A DNA stretch of 64,000 nucleotides, from NCBI GenBank assembly GCA_020248985.1, contig JADCGL010000017.1, forward strand, positions 62,001-126,000. Direction: 5' to 3'. The DNA comes from Telmatospirillum sp. (GTDB lineage: Bacteria; Pseudomonadota; Alphaproteobacteria; CACIAM-22H2). Below are positions 8,800 through 18,141 of this stretch, piece after piece; the stretch's first letter is position 1, and every line of letters starts with the position of its first letter. A program made the position numbers and the translations under genes. The notes beneath the pieces were generated by a model. It saw only the letters and a program-made list of their open reading frames with translations, did not search any database and had not been told where the DNA came from.

Positions 8800-9818
8800 A
8801 ACGCATTCCAGCAACGATCGTGACCGGCTTTTTGGGGGCGGGCAAAACCACGCTGCTGCGCCATATGGCGGCCAACGCCAAGGGACGGCGCATCGCCTTC
8901 GTGATCAACGAATTCGGCGCGCTGGGCATGGACCGCGAGTTGCTGCTCGGCTGTGCCGAAGATTCGTGCGCGCCGGGCGACGTCGTGGAATTGGCGAACG
9001 GCTGCATCTGCTGCACGGTCGCCGACGACTTCCTGCCCACGCTCGAAGCTTTGCTCGCCCGCAATCCGGCCCCGGACCATATCGTCATCGAAACCTCGGG
9101 CCTGGCTCTGCCCAAACCGCTTGTGCAAGCCTTCAACTGGCCGGCGGTCAAAGCCGCCGCCACGGTCGACGGCGTGATCGCATTGGTCGATGGGCCGGCA
9201 CTCGCGCAAGGTCGTTTTGCCGACGACGAAGAAGCGCTCGCCGCTCAGCGTGCCGCCGATCCCGCCCTCGACCACGACAATCCGCTCGCCGAAGTGTTCG
9301 ACGACCAGATGGCCTGTGCGGATCTCGTCGTCGTCACCAAGGGCGACAGCATCGACGCGCAGACGACCGCGCGCGTGCGCCTCGAGCTTGGCGGCAAGCT
9401 GCGCGAAGGCGCCAAGCTCGTGTCGGCCACGTACGGTGCTGTACCGCTCGACGTGCTGCTGGGGCTTTCGGCGGCGGCGGAAGACGATCTTGCCACGCGC
9501 CCGAGCCATGCCGATGCGTTGGGCGAACACGACCACGACGATTTCGACAGTTTCGTTGTCGAACCGGGCGAAATCGCCGACCCGGCCGCCTTCGAAGCAC
9601 GCCTTGCGCAGACGATCGCGGCGCACGACGTACTCCGCGCCAAAGGCTTTCTCGACGTGCCCGGCAAGCCGATGCGCCTTGCGTTGCAGGCGGTGGGCCC
9701 GCGCATCGAGCGCTATTTTGACCGGCCCTGGCGCGGCGACGAACAGCGCAGCTCGCGCGTGGTCGTGATCGGGCGCAAGGGCATCGACGCCGACGCCATC
9801 CGCGCGGCTCTTGCCTGA
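8796..9818 (+). CDS. cobW: CobW, G3E-family GTPase metallochaperone for cobalt insertion
   Basis: A 340-residue G3E GTPase. Walker A is GFLGAGKTT at 11-19, and the metal-binding CxCC motif is at 70-73 (NGCICC). VVTKGD serves as the guanine-specificity motif. A short His/Asp-rich loop (EHDHDDFDSF) precedes the C-terminal domain. Family members bind GTP and a divalent metal, and CobW is thought to deliver Co(II) to the cobaltochelatase. Its place directly before cobN supports this. It overlaps cobU by four bases and cobN by one. Confidence 0.95.
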   Translation: MKRIPATIVTGFLGAGKTTLLRHMAANAKGRRIAFVINEFGALGMDRELLLGCAEDSCAPGDVVELANGCICCTVADDFLPTLEALLARNPAPDHIVIETSGLALPKPLVQAFNWPAVKAAATVDGVIALVDGPALAQGRFADDEEALAAQRAADPALDHDNPLAEVFDDQMACADLVVVTKGDSIDAQTTARVRLELGGKLREGAKLVSATYGAVPLDVLLGLSAAAEDDLATRPSHADALGEHDHDDFDSFVVEPGEIADPAAFEARLAQTIAAHDVLRAKGFLDVPGKPMRLALQAVGPRIERYFDRPWRGDEQRSSRVVVIGRKGIDADAIRAALA

Positions 9819-12800
9819 TGCATCTGCTGGCCGCCACGCCGGGGACGATCCTCGACGCCGACGCCGCGATCGATCTTGCCCAGACGCCGGGCAAGATCGT
9901 CGTGCTGTCGATGGCGGACAGCGACCTTGCGGGCCTCGCGCGCGCGCGAAAGGGCCAGTCGCTGCGGCTCGCCAATATCGCAGCACTCAAACATCCCTAT
10001 TCGGTCGATCTTTATGTCGAACGCACGGCGGCCCACGCGCGAATCGTCGTCGCAAGGCTTCTGGGCGGGCGCAGCTACTGGCCCTACGGCATCGACCGAC
10101 TCGTCGAAACCGTGCAGTGCGGTGGCGCCAAATTGGCATTGCTGCCGGGCGATGCGAACGACGATGTCGAATTGCAGCAACTCTCGAATATCGACGCCGA
10201 TCTCTATCGCCGCCTACATCTGGCGTTCGTGCATGGCGGCCCGGAAAATTTCGCGCGAATTCTCGAAGCGCTCGACGATCTCGCGGAAAACCGCACGCGC
10301 GACTGGGCGCCCGTTGCGATCCCGCGCGCCGGGCGCTATGCGCATGCCCATGCGCGGCCCGGATCGCCGGTCGCGGCTTTGCTGTTCTATCGCGCACACT
10401 ATCAGGCGGGCGATCTCGCACCCGTCGATGCGCTGATCGAAAAGCTCGCCGCCCGCGATCTCGACGTGCACGCCTTCTACGCGACGAGTCTCAAAGACGC
10501 CGACGTCGGTGCGTATCTCGCCGCCGAGCTTGCCGACACCCCGCCCGACATCGCGATCAACCTCACGGGCTTTTCGGCGGGTACACGCGATCCATTGGCG
10601 GCGTTCGACGTGCCTGTGCTGCAAGCCGTCCTCGCCGGCCAAACGCGCGACGCGTGGGCTGCCGACACGCGCGGCCTTGTCAGCCGCGACGTCGCAATGA
10701 ATGTGGCCTTGCCCGAACTCGACGGCCGCATCATGACGCGCGCAATCGGTTTCAAAGATTCGTTGGGCCGCGATGCTGCGTGCGAAATCGACCTGATGGG
10801 GTTTGCGCCCGATGCCGAGCGCTGCGGCTTCGTGGCCGAGCTTGCGTCCAACTGGGTCAAGCTGCGCCGTTCGGCACCGGCCGAACGCCGCATCTCGCTC
10901 GTGCTCGCCAACTATCCCGGCAAGGACGGCAGACTTGCCAACGGCGTGGGACTCGATACGCCGGCAGCAACCGTCGCGATCCTTGGCGCTCTCGCAAAGG
11001 CCGGCTACGCGGTCGAAAACGCGCCTGCCGACTCTGCGGCCTTGATGCGTTTGCTGCTGGACGGCCCCACCAACCGCACCAAGATCGCGGCAGGCGGCTT
11101 GCGCTTTGCGCTCGCCGACTATCTCGCATTCTACGCGACGCTGCCCGTATCGGTGCGCGCGGCGGTCGAAGCGCGCTGGGGTTTGTCCGAAGCCGACCGG
11201 CGGCTCGACGGCGACGCGTTCGTGCTGCCCGTGCATTGCTTCGGCCATGTCGCGGTGGCGATCCAGCCGGCACGCGGCTACGAGATCGATCCGGCTTCGA
11301 CCTACCACGATCCCGATCTCGTCCCGCCGCACGGCTATCTTGCCTTCCACGCGTGGCTGCGTTCGCAGCACGCGGTCGTGCATGTCGGCAAACACGGCAA
11401 TCTCGAATGGCTGCCGGGCAAAGGCCTTGCGCTGTCGGCCGACTGTTTCTCCGAAGCCGCGCTGGGCGCATTGCCCAATCTCTATCCCTTCATCGTCAAC
11501 GATCCGGGCGAGGGTACCCAAGCCAAGCGCCGCACATCGGCCGTCGTGATCGACCATCTGACGCCGCCTTTGACGCGCGCGGGCGCTTACGGCCCGCAAG
11601 CCGCCCTCGAGCGTTTGATCGACGAATACGACGAAGCAAGCCGCCTCGATCCGCGTCGCCTGCCCGCTTTGGGCGCGTCGATTCTCGACCTTGCGCGCAA
11701 AGCCGGGCTCGACCGCGAATGCGGCATTGCCCCCGACGATGACGCAAAGGCGGCCCTGCCCAAGCTCGACGGGCTGTTGTGCGAACTCAAAGAGCACCAG
11801 ATCCGCGACGGGCTGCATGTGTTCGGCACGTCGCCCGGGGCCGCGCAGCGCCGCGACACGCTGGTCGCGATCGCGCGCGTGCCCAGGCCCGGCTCGGCCC
11901 CGGCAAGCGCTTCGCTGCTGCGCGCGCTTGCCGCCGACCGCGGCTGCAAATTCGATCCGCTCGATTGCGACATGGCTGTGCACGGCGATGCGTTGGCCGA
12001 ACTCGAAGCCGCCGCCGAGCAGATGCTCGACGGAGCAGCGCCCAGCGGACCCGCAAGTGCCGCCGTCCACGAATGGATCGAGTCGCATCTTGCCCCTGCG
12101 TTCGATGCGAGCGGTGCTGCCGAGATGGCGGCGTTGCTGGCCGGGCTCGACGGGCGGCGCGTGGCACCAGGGCCATCGGGCGCACCCTCGCGCGGCCGGG
12201 CGGACGTGCTGCCGACGGGGCGCAATTTCTTTTCGGTCGATCTGCGCGCCGTGCCCACGCCGTCGGCCTGGATGCTCGGCTGGAAGTCGGCAACGCTGCT
12301 GCTCGAGCGCCATGTGCAGACGCACGGCGACTGGCCGCGCGCGGTCGCTTTGTCGGCGTGGGGCACGGCCAACATGCGCACGGGCGGCGACGATATCGCG
12401 CAGGGGCTTGCCTTGATGGGCGTGCGTCCGACCTGGGAGCCGTCGTCGCTGCGCGTGACGGGTTTCGAAATTCTGCCGCTCGATCTGCTCGACCGGCCGC
12501 GCATCGACGTGACCTTGCGCGTTTCGGGCTTCTTCCGCGATGCGTTTGCCAACCTCATCGACCTGTTCGACTCGGCCGCGCGTGCGGTCGCCAAGCTCGA
12601 CGAACCCGCCCACCTCAATCCCTTGGCCGCGCGCGTCGCGGCCGAAGGCGGCGGCGTGGATGCCGCGACGCGCGTGTTCGGCTCGAAGCCCGGCGCTTAC
12701 GGGGCAGGCTTGCAGGCGCTGATCGACGAGGGCGGTTGGCAGACAGCGAGCGATCTCGCCGACGCTTACGTCGCCTGGGGCGGCTATGCGTATCGTTCGG

Positions 12801-13366
12801 GGACGGCCGGCGAGGCCGCGCACAAGCTGTTCGAAAAGCGTCTCGCGCGCGTCGAAGCCGTGCTGCACAACCAGGACAATCGCGAACACGATCTGCTCGA
12901 CAGCGACGACTACTACCAGTTCGAAGGCGGGCTTGCCGCTGCGGTCAAGAAACTCTCGGGTGCCACGCCCACGCTCTACCACAACGACCATTCGCGGCCC
13001 GAAAGCCCGAAGATCCGCACGCTCAAGGAAGAGATCGCGCGCATCGTGCGCGCACGTGCGGCCAATCCCAAATGGATCGCGGGCGTGATGCGCCACGGCT
13101 ACAAGGGCGCTTTCGAAATGGCCGCGACGGTCGATTATCTATTTGCCTTCGCCGCCTCAACCGATGCGGTCGAAGACCGGCATTTCGACGCGTTGTTCGA
13201 CGCGTATTTGCGCGACGATGCCGTACGCGAATTCGTGGCGCAAGCCAACGCACCCGCCTTGCGCGAGATGGCTGCACGCTTCGCGGAAGCCCGCGAGCGC
13301 GGCCTGTGGCGCCCCGGTGCCAACGACGCGCCGGCCCTGCTGGCAAGAATTCTGGAGACGCCATGA
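9818..13366 (+). CDS. cobN: Cobaltochelatase large subunit CobN
   Basis: A 1182-residue CobN/BchH-family protein, somewhat shorter than the roughly 1270 residues of the classical CobN. The family motif HVGKHGNLEWLPGK lies near residue 521. Other CobN blocks such as NDPGEGTQAKRR and HNQDNREHDLLDSDDYYQFEGG are intact. CobN inserts cobalt into hydrogenobyrinic acid a,c-diamide with the AAA partners CobS and CobT of the chelatase, which are not in this window. The start codon shares one base with the cobW stop, and the gene overlaps cobO by four. Confidence 0.96.
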   Translation: MHLLAATPGTILDADAAIDLAQTPGKIVVLSMADSDLAGLARARKGQSLRLANIAALKHPYSVDLYVERTAAHARIVVARLLGGRSYWPYGIDRLVETVQCGGAKLALLPGDANDDVELQQLSNIDADLYRRLHLAFVHGGPENFARILEALDDLAENRTRDWAPVAIPRAGRYAHAHARPGSPVAALLFYRAHYQAGDLAPVDALIEKLAARDLDVHAFYATSLKDADVGAYLAAELADTPPDIAINLTGFSAGTRDPLAAFDVPVLQAVLAGQTRDAWAADTRGLVSRDVAMNVALPELDGRIMTRAIGFKDSLGRDAACEIDLMGFAPDAERCGFVAELASNWVKLRRSAPAERRISLVLANYPGKDGRLANGVGLDTPAATVAILGALAKAGYAVENAPADSAALMRLLLDGPTNRTKIAAGGLRFALADYLAFYATLPVSVRAAVEARWGLSEADRRLDGDAFVLPVHCFGHVAVAIQPARGYEIDPASTYHDPDLVPPHGYLAFHAWLRSQHAVVHVGKHGNLEWLPGKGLALSADCFSEAALGALPNLYPFIVNDPGEGTQAKRRTSAVVIDHLTPPLTRAGAYGPQAALERLIDEYDEASRLDPRRLPALGASILDLARKAGLDRECGIAPDDDAKAALPKLDGLLCELKEHQIRDGLHVFGTSPGAAQRRDTLVAIARVPRPGSAPASASLLRALAADRGCKFDPLDCDMAVHGDALAELEAAAEQMLDGAAPSGPASAAVHEWIESHLAPAFDASGAAEMAALLAGLDGRRVAPGPSGAPSRGRADVLPTGRNFFSVDLRAVPTPSAWMLGWKSATLLLERHVQTHGDWPRAVALSAWGTANMRTGGDDIAQGLALMGVRPTWEPSSLRVTGFEILPLDLLDRPRIDVTLRVSGFFRDAFANLIDLFDSAARAVAKLDEPAHLNPLAARVAAEGGGVDAATRVFGSKPGAYGAGLQALIDEGGWQTASDLADAYVAWGGYAYRSGTAGEAAHKLFEKRLARVEAVLHNQDNREHDLLDSDDYYQFEGGLAAAVKKLSGATPTLYHNDHSRPESPKIRTLKEEIARIVRARAANPKWIAGVMRHGYKGAFEMAATVDYLFAFAASTDAVEDRHFDALFDAYLRDDAVREFVAQANAPALREMAARFAEARERGLWRPGANDAPALLARILETP

Positions 13367-13962
13367 CCGACGATTCAGAGCACAACGAAAAAATGCGCCG
13401 CATCAAAGCCGCGCGCGACAAAATGATGGCGGGCAAGATCGGCGAAAAAGGTTTGCTGATCGTCCATACCGGCAAGGGCAAGGGCAAATCCTCGTCGGCC
13501 TTCGGCATGGTCATGCGCTGCTTGGGCCACGGCATGAAGGTCGGCATCGTGCAGTTCGTGAAGGGGGCGTGGGACACCGGCGAAGCGCGCCTGCTCGCGA
13601 AGTTCCCCGAGCTTTGCGAGATCAAAACGATGGGCGAAGGCTTCACCTGGGAAACGCAGGACCGCGCGCGCGACGTCGCCGCCGCCGAACGTGCGTGGGT
13701 CGAGTCGAAGCGCATGCTCGCCGACGAAAGCTACCGCATGGTGGTTCTCGACGAGCTCAACATCGTGCTGCGCTACGAATATCTCGCCCTCGACCCCGTG
13801 CTCGAAACGCTCGCTGCACGACCGCCTCAGCAGCATTGCGTCGTTACGGGCCGCAACGCACCGCAAGCGTTGCTGGACGCGTGCGATTTAGCGACAGAAA
13901 TGACGCTGCTCAAACATCCGTTCCGCGACGGCATCAAGGCACAAGCGGGCGTGGAGTTCTGA
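13363..13962 (+). CDS. cobO: Cob(I)yrinic acid a,c-diamide adenosyltransferase (CobA/CobO family)
   Basis: A 199-residue ATP:corrinoid adenosyltransferase. The unusual P-loop TGKGKGKS is at 36-43, with VIQFVKG-like VGIVQFVKG, and a Walker B-like VVLDELNIVL. It adds the 5'-deoxyadenosyl group to the corrinoid cobalt. The N-terminal extension with basic residues is typical of this family. It overlaps cobN by four bases and is followed at eight bases by cobQ. Confidence 0.95.
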   Translation: MTDDSEHNEKMRRIKAARDKMMAGKIGEKGLLIVHTGKGKGKSSSAFGMVMRCLGHGMKVGIVQFVKGAWDTGEARLLAKFPELCEIKTMGEGFTWETQDRARDVAAAERAWVESKRMLADESYRMVVLDELNIVLRYEYLALDPVLETLAARPPQQHCVVTGRNAPQALLDACDLATEMTLLKHPFRDGIKAQAGVEF

Positions 13963-13970
13963 TCGCAGCC

Positions 13971-15434
13971 ATGGAAGCACGCGCACTCATGTTCCAGGGA
14001 ACGGGATCCGACGTCGGCAAGTCGCTGCTGGTGGCGGGTCTTGCGCGCGCCTATGCCCGCCGGGGTATGGCCGTGCGCCCGTTCAAGCCGCAGAACATGT
14101 CGAACAACGCCGCCGTCACGGAAGATGGCGGCGAGATCGGGCGCGCGCAAGCCTTGCAAGCGCGCGCCTGTTTCGTACGCCCGCACAGCGATATGAACCC
14201 GGTCCTGTTGAAGCCGCAGAGCGACACGGGGGCGCAAGTCGTCGTGCGCGGCCAAGTGCGCGCCACGGCGGCCGCGCGCGACTACCATGCGCTGAAGCCG
14301 CAATTGCTGGCCGAGGTGCGCGCGAGTTTCCAGCGCCTGTGCGGCCAATGCGATCTCGTTCTCGTCGAAGGGGCCGGCTCGCCTGCCGAGATCAATCTGC
14401 GCGCGGGCGACATCGCGAATATGGGTTTTGCCGAAGCCGAGAACGTGCCCGTGGTGCTGGTCGGCGACATCGAACGCGGCGGCGTGATCGCCTCGTTCGC
14501 GGGCACCTTCGCCGTGCTGAAGCCTGCCGAGCGGGCGCGCATCGTCGGCACGATCGTCAACAAATTCCGCGGCGACATTTCTTTGTTCGACGACGGGCGC
14601 AAGGCGATCGAGCGCTGGACCGAGCGGCCATGCTTGGGCGTCGTCCCGTGGTTTGCCGCGGCCGCCGCTTTGCCGGCCGAGGACAGTGCGGGCCTCGGGC
14701 AACGTTATGCGCGCAAGTCCGGCAGCAAGATCAAGATCCGCGTGCCGCACATGCCGCGCATCGCCAATTTCGACGATCTCGATCCTTTGGCGGTGTTGCC
14801 CGAGATCGATCTGGCTTTGCTCGAACCGGGCGAAGTGCTGCCCGGCGACTGCGACATCGTGTTACTGCCCGGCTCCAAAGCCACGATTGCCGACCTTGCC
14901 TTCCTGCGCGCGCAAGGCTGGGATATCGACATTGCCGCCCATCGCCGACGCGGCGGTATCGTCGTGGGCCTATGCGGCGGCTATCAGATGATGGGCCGCA
15001 CGATCGCCGATCCCGATGGGCTTGAAGGTCCGCCTGCGACCGTGCCGGGCCTCGGGCTGCTCGACATCGACAGCGTGCTCGCCCCGGCAAAGACCTTGCG
15101 CACGGTCGATGCGATCGATGCGCGTTCGGGCTGCCTCATTCGCGGCTACGAAATCCATCTTGGGCTTACGACCGGTCCGGCGCCCGCGTTCCTCGATCTT
15201 GGCGGCGTGCCCGAAGGGGCCGTCTCGTCCGACGGGCGCGCGATGGGCTGCTATATCCACGGGCTGTTCGGCAATGCCGAGTTCAGCAAAGCCTGGTTCG
15301 CACGAATCAATACCGCCATCGCGATGCCGGAAGATGCGGACGCCGCAATCGACCGCACGCTCGACGCACTCGCAGCCCATCTCGAAGCGGCGCTCGATCT
15401 CGACCGGCTCTTGGAGTTCGCGCGATGCGGCTAA
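13971..15434 (+). CDS. cobQ: Cobyric acid synthase
   Basis: A 487-residue glutamine-dependent amidotransferase that amidates four side chains of adenosylcobyrinic acid a,c-diamide. The N-terminal ATP-binding motif is GTGSDVGKS at 10-18, followed by FKPQNMSNNA. The C-terminal class I-like GATase has Cys335 in VGLCGGYQMMG and a His in CYIHGLFG. It is the last gene of the cobU operon. Its TAA overlaps the TAG of the convergent cobD gene in a shared CTAA. Confidence 0.96.
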   Translation: MEARALMFQGTGSDVGKSLLVAGLARAYARRGMAVRPFKPQNMSNNAAVTEDGGEIGRAQALQARACFVRPHSDMNPVLLKPQSDTGAQVVVRGQVRATAAARDYHALKPQLLAEVRASFQRLCGQCDLVLVEGAGSPAEINLRAGDIANMGFAEAENVPVVLVGDIERGGVIASFAGTFAVLKPAERARIVGTIVNKFRGDISLFDDGRKAIERWTERPCLGVVPWFAAAAALPAEDSAGLGQRYARKSGSKIKIRVPHMPRIANFDDLDPLAVLPEIDLALLEPGEVLPGDCDIVLLPGSKATIADLAFLRAQGWDIDIAAHRRRGGIVVGLCGGYQMMGRTIADPDGLEGPPATVPGLGLLDIDSVLAPAKTLRTVDAIDARSGCLIRGYEIHLGLTTGPAPAFLDLGGVPEGAVSSDGRAMGCYIHGLFGNAEFSKAWFARINTAIAMPEDADAAIDRTLDALAAHLEAALDLDRLLEFARCG

Positions 15435-16432
15435 GCCAGCAGCGTCAAGCGGCCGACGGCGAGGGCTGCGATCAGGCCCGCATGCACGAGGCATGCGGCC
15501 ACGAACAGCCAAAGCGCACGCCGCATGTCTTCGAGCGTGGCGCGCGCACGTCCTTTGCCGATCCACGGATCGTCGACGAGTTCGCTGCCGTAGCGACGCG
15601 GCCCCGCAAGAGCGAGATCGAGCGCACCCGCAAACGCCCCCTCGGGCCAGCCCGCATTGACCGAACGATGCTTGCGCGCGTCGCCGATCGCGGTCGCGAC
15701 GGCCTTGAAGGGTTTGGCGCCCGGCGCCACGAACGCTGCCGCTGCGACGATCAAGGCGCTGAGGCGCGCGGGCAGAAAATTCATCGCCGTGTCGAGGCGG
15801 GCGGCATACCGGCCGAAATCGAGGTAGCGCTCGTTGCGGTGCGCGATCATCGAATCGAGCGTGTTGGCGGCCTTGTAGGCCATCAGGCCCGGCAGGCCGA
15901 ACAGCACGTACCAGAAGCACGGCGCCACCACCGCGTCGGAGAAATTCTCGGCGAGCGATTCGATGCCCGCACGCGCCACACCGTGCGCGTCGAGGCTCTC
16001 GGGATCGCGCCCAACGATGCGCGCCACGGCCAAGCGCCCGCCTGCAAGCCCGCCTTTGTCGAGGCCGTTCGCGACGGCCGCGACATGGTCGTAGAGCGAG
16101 CGCTGGGCGACGAGCACCGTCACGATCAGAATTTCGACAGCCGCCCCCCACGCATAGCGCCGCACATAAAGCAGCACGAGCCAGCCGAGAATCGCGGAAA
16201 ACCCGACGACCAGCACGACCGTAAGCCCGCCACGCACGCGGCGCGCGCGCGGGCTGCGCTGCGGACGGTTGAGGCGCGCTTCGAGAGCCGCGATCAACGC
16301 ACCCAACCATTGCACCGGATGGCCGATCCGCGCGAAAACAGGGCGCATTTCGCCCACCACGGCATCGGCGGCAAGGGCCGCCAACAAAATCAGCAGCGGA
16401 TCAACGAATCCAGGGCCCGGCAGAATCGGCAT
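15431..16432 (-). CDS. cobD: Adenosylcobinamide-phosphate synthase (CobD/CbiB)
   Basis: A 333-residue membrane protein that attaches aminopropanol (phosphate) to adenosylcobyric acid. GHPVQWLGALI near the N-terminus, ESLAENFSDAVVAPCFW, YKAANTLDSM and HRSVNAGWPEG are family blocks. I placed the start at the ATG at 16432, which has AAGG upstream; an ATG at 16468 would add 12 residues but has no ribosome site. It is the only gene in this part transcribed leftwards and ends tail to tail with cobQ. Confidence 0.93.
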   Translation of the reverse strand: MPILPGPGFVDPLLILLAALAADAVVGEMRPVFARIGHPVQWLGALIAALEARLNRPQRSPRARRVRGGLTVVLVVGFSAILGWLVLLYVRRYAWGAAVEILIVTVLVAQRSLYDHVAAVANGLDKGGLAGGRLAVARIVGRDPESLDAHGVARAGIESLAENFSDAVVAPCFWYVLFGLPGLMAYKAANTLDSMIAHRNERYLDFGRYAARLDTAMNFLPARLSALIVAAAAFVAPGAKPFKAVATAIGDARKHRSVNAGWPEGAFAGALDLALAGPRRYGSELVDDPWIGKGRARATLEDMRRALWLFVAACLVHAGLIAALAVGRLTLLA

Positions 16433-16485
16433 GCCGGGCACCTTGGCCGCTGCGGACGCGAAAATCAATCGACCAGGAGCACACT

Positions 16486-17508
16486 ATGAACGACAGCGCC
16501 ATCATGATCTGCGGCCACGGCAGCCGCGACCTCGACGCGGTGCGCGAATTCGACACGCTTGTGTCCGAATTGCGCAAGCAACTGCCTGGGCGCGCCGTGG
16601 GCTCGGGCTTTCTCGAGTTCGCGCGCCCGATGATCCGCGAAGGGCTCGACAGTCTCAAAGCCCAGGGCGCCACGCACATCAAAGCCGTGCCTGCGATGCT
16701 GTTCGCGGCCGGCCACGTGAAAAACGATCTGCCGTGGGAGCTCAACACGTGGGCGGCCGAAAATCCCGGCATCAAGGTCGAGTTCGGCCGCGATCTTGCG
16801 ATCGATCTGAAACTCATCGAAGCGGCCAAGCAGCGCATCGAAGAGGCCGAGGCGAAGGCCACACGCCCCGCCACGCGCGCCGAAACGCTGCTCGTGGTCG
16901 TCGGGCGCGGCACCAACGATCCCGACGCCAACTCGAACGTCGCCAAAGTGGCGCGCATGCTGTGGGAAGGCATGGGCTTCGGATGGGCGACGGTGGCCTA
17001 TTCCGGCGTTGCCCATCCGCGCACAAACGAGTGCCTCGCGCGCGCCGTGCGCCTCGGCTTCCGGCGCATCGTCGTGTTCCCGTATTTCCTGTTCAACGGC
17101 ATCCTCATCAAGCGCATCTACGAGCAGACGGCCGAAGTCGCGCGCCTCAACGGCGACGTCGAGTTCCTGACGGCCGATTATCTCAGCACGCATCCCAACG
17201 TCGTCGCCGCCTTCCTCGAACGGCTCGGCGAGATCGGCAGCGGCCAGAACGCGATGAACTGCATGGTTTGCAAATACCGGACGCAGATCATCGGCTACGA
17301 GGCCGATGTGGGTGCCCTGCAGGCCGGGCACCATCTGCATGTGCGCGGCATCGGCACCGACGGGGACCACGGGCATAGCCATGGGCACGATCACGGGCAT
17401 GCGCACGGTCACGCGCATGGACATGACCACGGACATGCACATGGGCACGCGCATGGACACGATCATGGCCACGACCACGCCCATCCGCATCCGCACAAGC
17501 ACGATTGA
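16486..17508 (+). CDS. cbiX: Long CbiX-type sirohydrochlorin cobaltochelatase with MxCxxC and a His-repeat tail
   Basis: A 340-residue class II chelatase with two CbiX-like halves: CGHGSRD at 9-15 begins the first and VVGRGTNDPDAN near 138-149 the second. An MxCxxC motif (257-262) resembles the iron-sulfur site known in Bacillus megaterium CbiX. Residues 294-339 are 23 consecutive X-His pairs, followed by Asp340. The family inserts Co(II) into sirohydrochlorin at the start of the early-cobalt route; the His tail is thought to store or hand on metal. AGGAG lies six bases before the ATG. It leads the cobH-cobL-cobI-cobJ-cobM run. Confidence 0.92.
   Translation: MNDSAIMICGHGSRDLDAVREFDTLVSELRKQLPGRAVGSGFLEFARPMIREGLDSLKAQGATHIKAVPAMLFAAGHVKNDLPWELNTWAAENPGIKVEFGRDLAIDLKLIEAAKQRIEEAEAKATRPATRAETLLVVVGRGTNDPDANSNVAKVARMLWEGMGFGWATVAYSGVAHPRTNECLARAVRLGFRRIVVFPYFLFNGILIKRIYEQTAEVARLNGDVEFLTADYLSTHPNVVAAFLERLGEIGSGQNAMNCMVCKYRTQIIGYEADVGALQAGHHLHVRGIGTDGDHGHSHGHDHGHAHGHAHGHDHGHAHGHAHGHDHGHDHAHPHPHKHD
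17365..17505 (+). repeat. Imperfect tandem repeat encoding the (X-His)23 tail of CbiX
   Basis: The DNA is built of degenerate six-base units of the type GGNCAC/GGNCAT and GANCAC/GCNCAT, reading as Gly-His, Asp-His and Ala-His. Larger blocks repeat, such as CACGCGCATGGACA. Such arrays are prone to change length by slippage, so strain differences in tail length are likely. Confidence 0.85.
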
Positions 17509-17514
17509 GCGACG

Positions 17515-18141
17515 ATGGAGTATCTGCGCGACCCGGCCGAAATCTATCGCCGCTCCTTTGCCACGATCGGCGGCGAGCGCGATTTGAGCCGCTTGGCCCC
17601 CGACCATGCAGCGTTGGCGGCGCGCGTGGCACACGCGTGCGGCATGGTCGATGTGATCGACACGCTGGTCGTGAGCCCGAACGCGATTGCCGCCGCACGC
17701 ACGGCTTTGCAAAGCGGGGCGGCGGTGCTTTGCGATGCGCAGATGGTCGCCCACGGCATTTTGCGCAAGCGCCTGCCGGCGGGCGTGCGGATCGAATGCA
17801 CGATCAACGCACCCGAAACGACGGCGCATGCGGCCGCACTCGGTACCACGCGCTCGGCCGCCGCCGTCGATCTGTGGGATATCGAAGGGGCGGTCGTCGC
17901 CATCGGCAATGCGCCGACGGCGTTGTTTCGACTGCTCGAGAACATCGATGCCGGCGGCAAGCGCCCGGCGGCTCTGTTTGCGTTTCCGGTCGGGTTTGTC
18001 GGCGCCGAAGAGTCGAAAGCCGAGCTCGTCGCCAATTCGCGCGGGCTTGAATTTGCGACGCTTCCCGGTCGGCGCGGCGGCAGTGCCATGGCAGCTGCCG
18101 CGATCAACGCGATCTTCGGCAATCCGGAGGCTGCATCATGA
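17515..18141 (+). CDS. cobH: Precorrin-8X methylmutase (CobH/CbiC)
   Basis: A 208-residue enzyme that moves the C11 methyl group to C12, giving hydrogenobyrinate or cobyrinate. The start of the protein (YLRDPAEIYRRSF), RMVD-like CGMVDVID, DAQMVAHGI and IGNAPTALFRLLE are characteristic blocks. The catalytic-type His is in MVAHGI. It begins six bases after the cbiX stop and overlaps cobL by four bases. It acts in either the aerobic or the anaerobic route, so it does not decide which one runs. Confidence 0.95.
   Translation: MEYLRDPAEIYRRSFATIGGERDLSRLAPDHAALAARVAHACGMVDVIDTLVVSPNAIAAARTALQSGAAVLCDAQMVAHGILRKRLPAGVRIECTINAPETTAHAAALGTTRSAAAVDLWDIEGAVVAIGNAPTALFRLLENIDAGGKRPAALFAFPVGFVGAEESKAELVANSRGLEFATLPGRRGGSAMAAAAINAIFGNPEAAS

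Noticed and set aside
10214-13096. Very long open frame on the minus strand opposite cobN
   Set aside because: It is a by-product of high G+C codon use in cobN. The translation is rich in Arg, His and Ala, has no recognisable domain and lies fully inside a well-identified gene.
17365-17505. CRISPR-like or minisatellite non-coding repeat
   Set aside because: The units are six bases long, keep the reading frame and encode a His-rich tail known in this protein family; there are no spacers.
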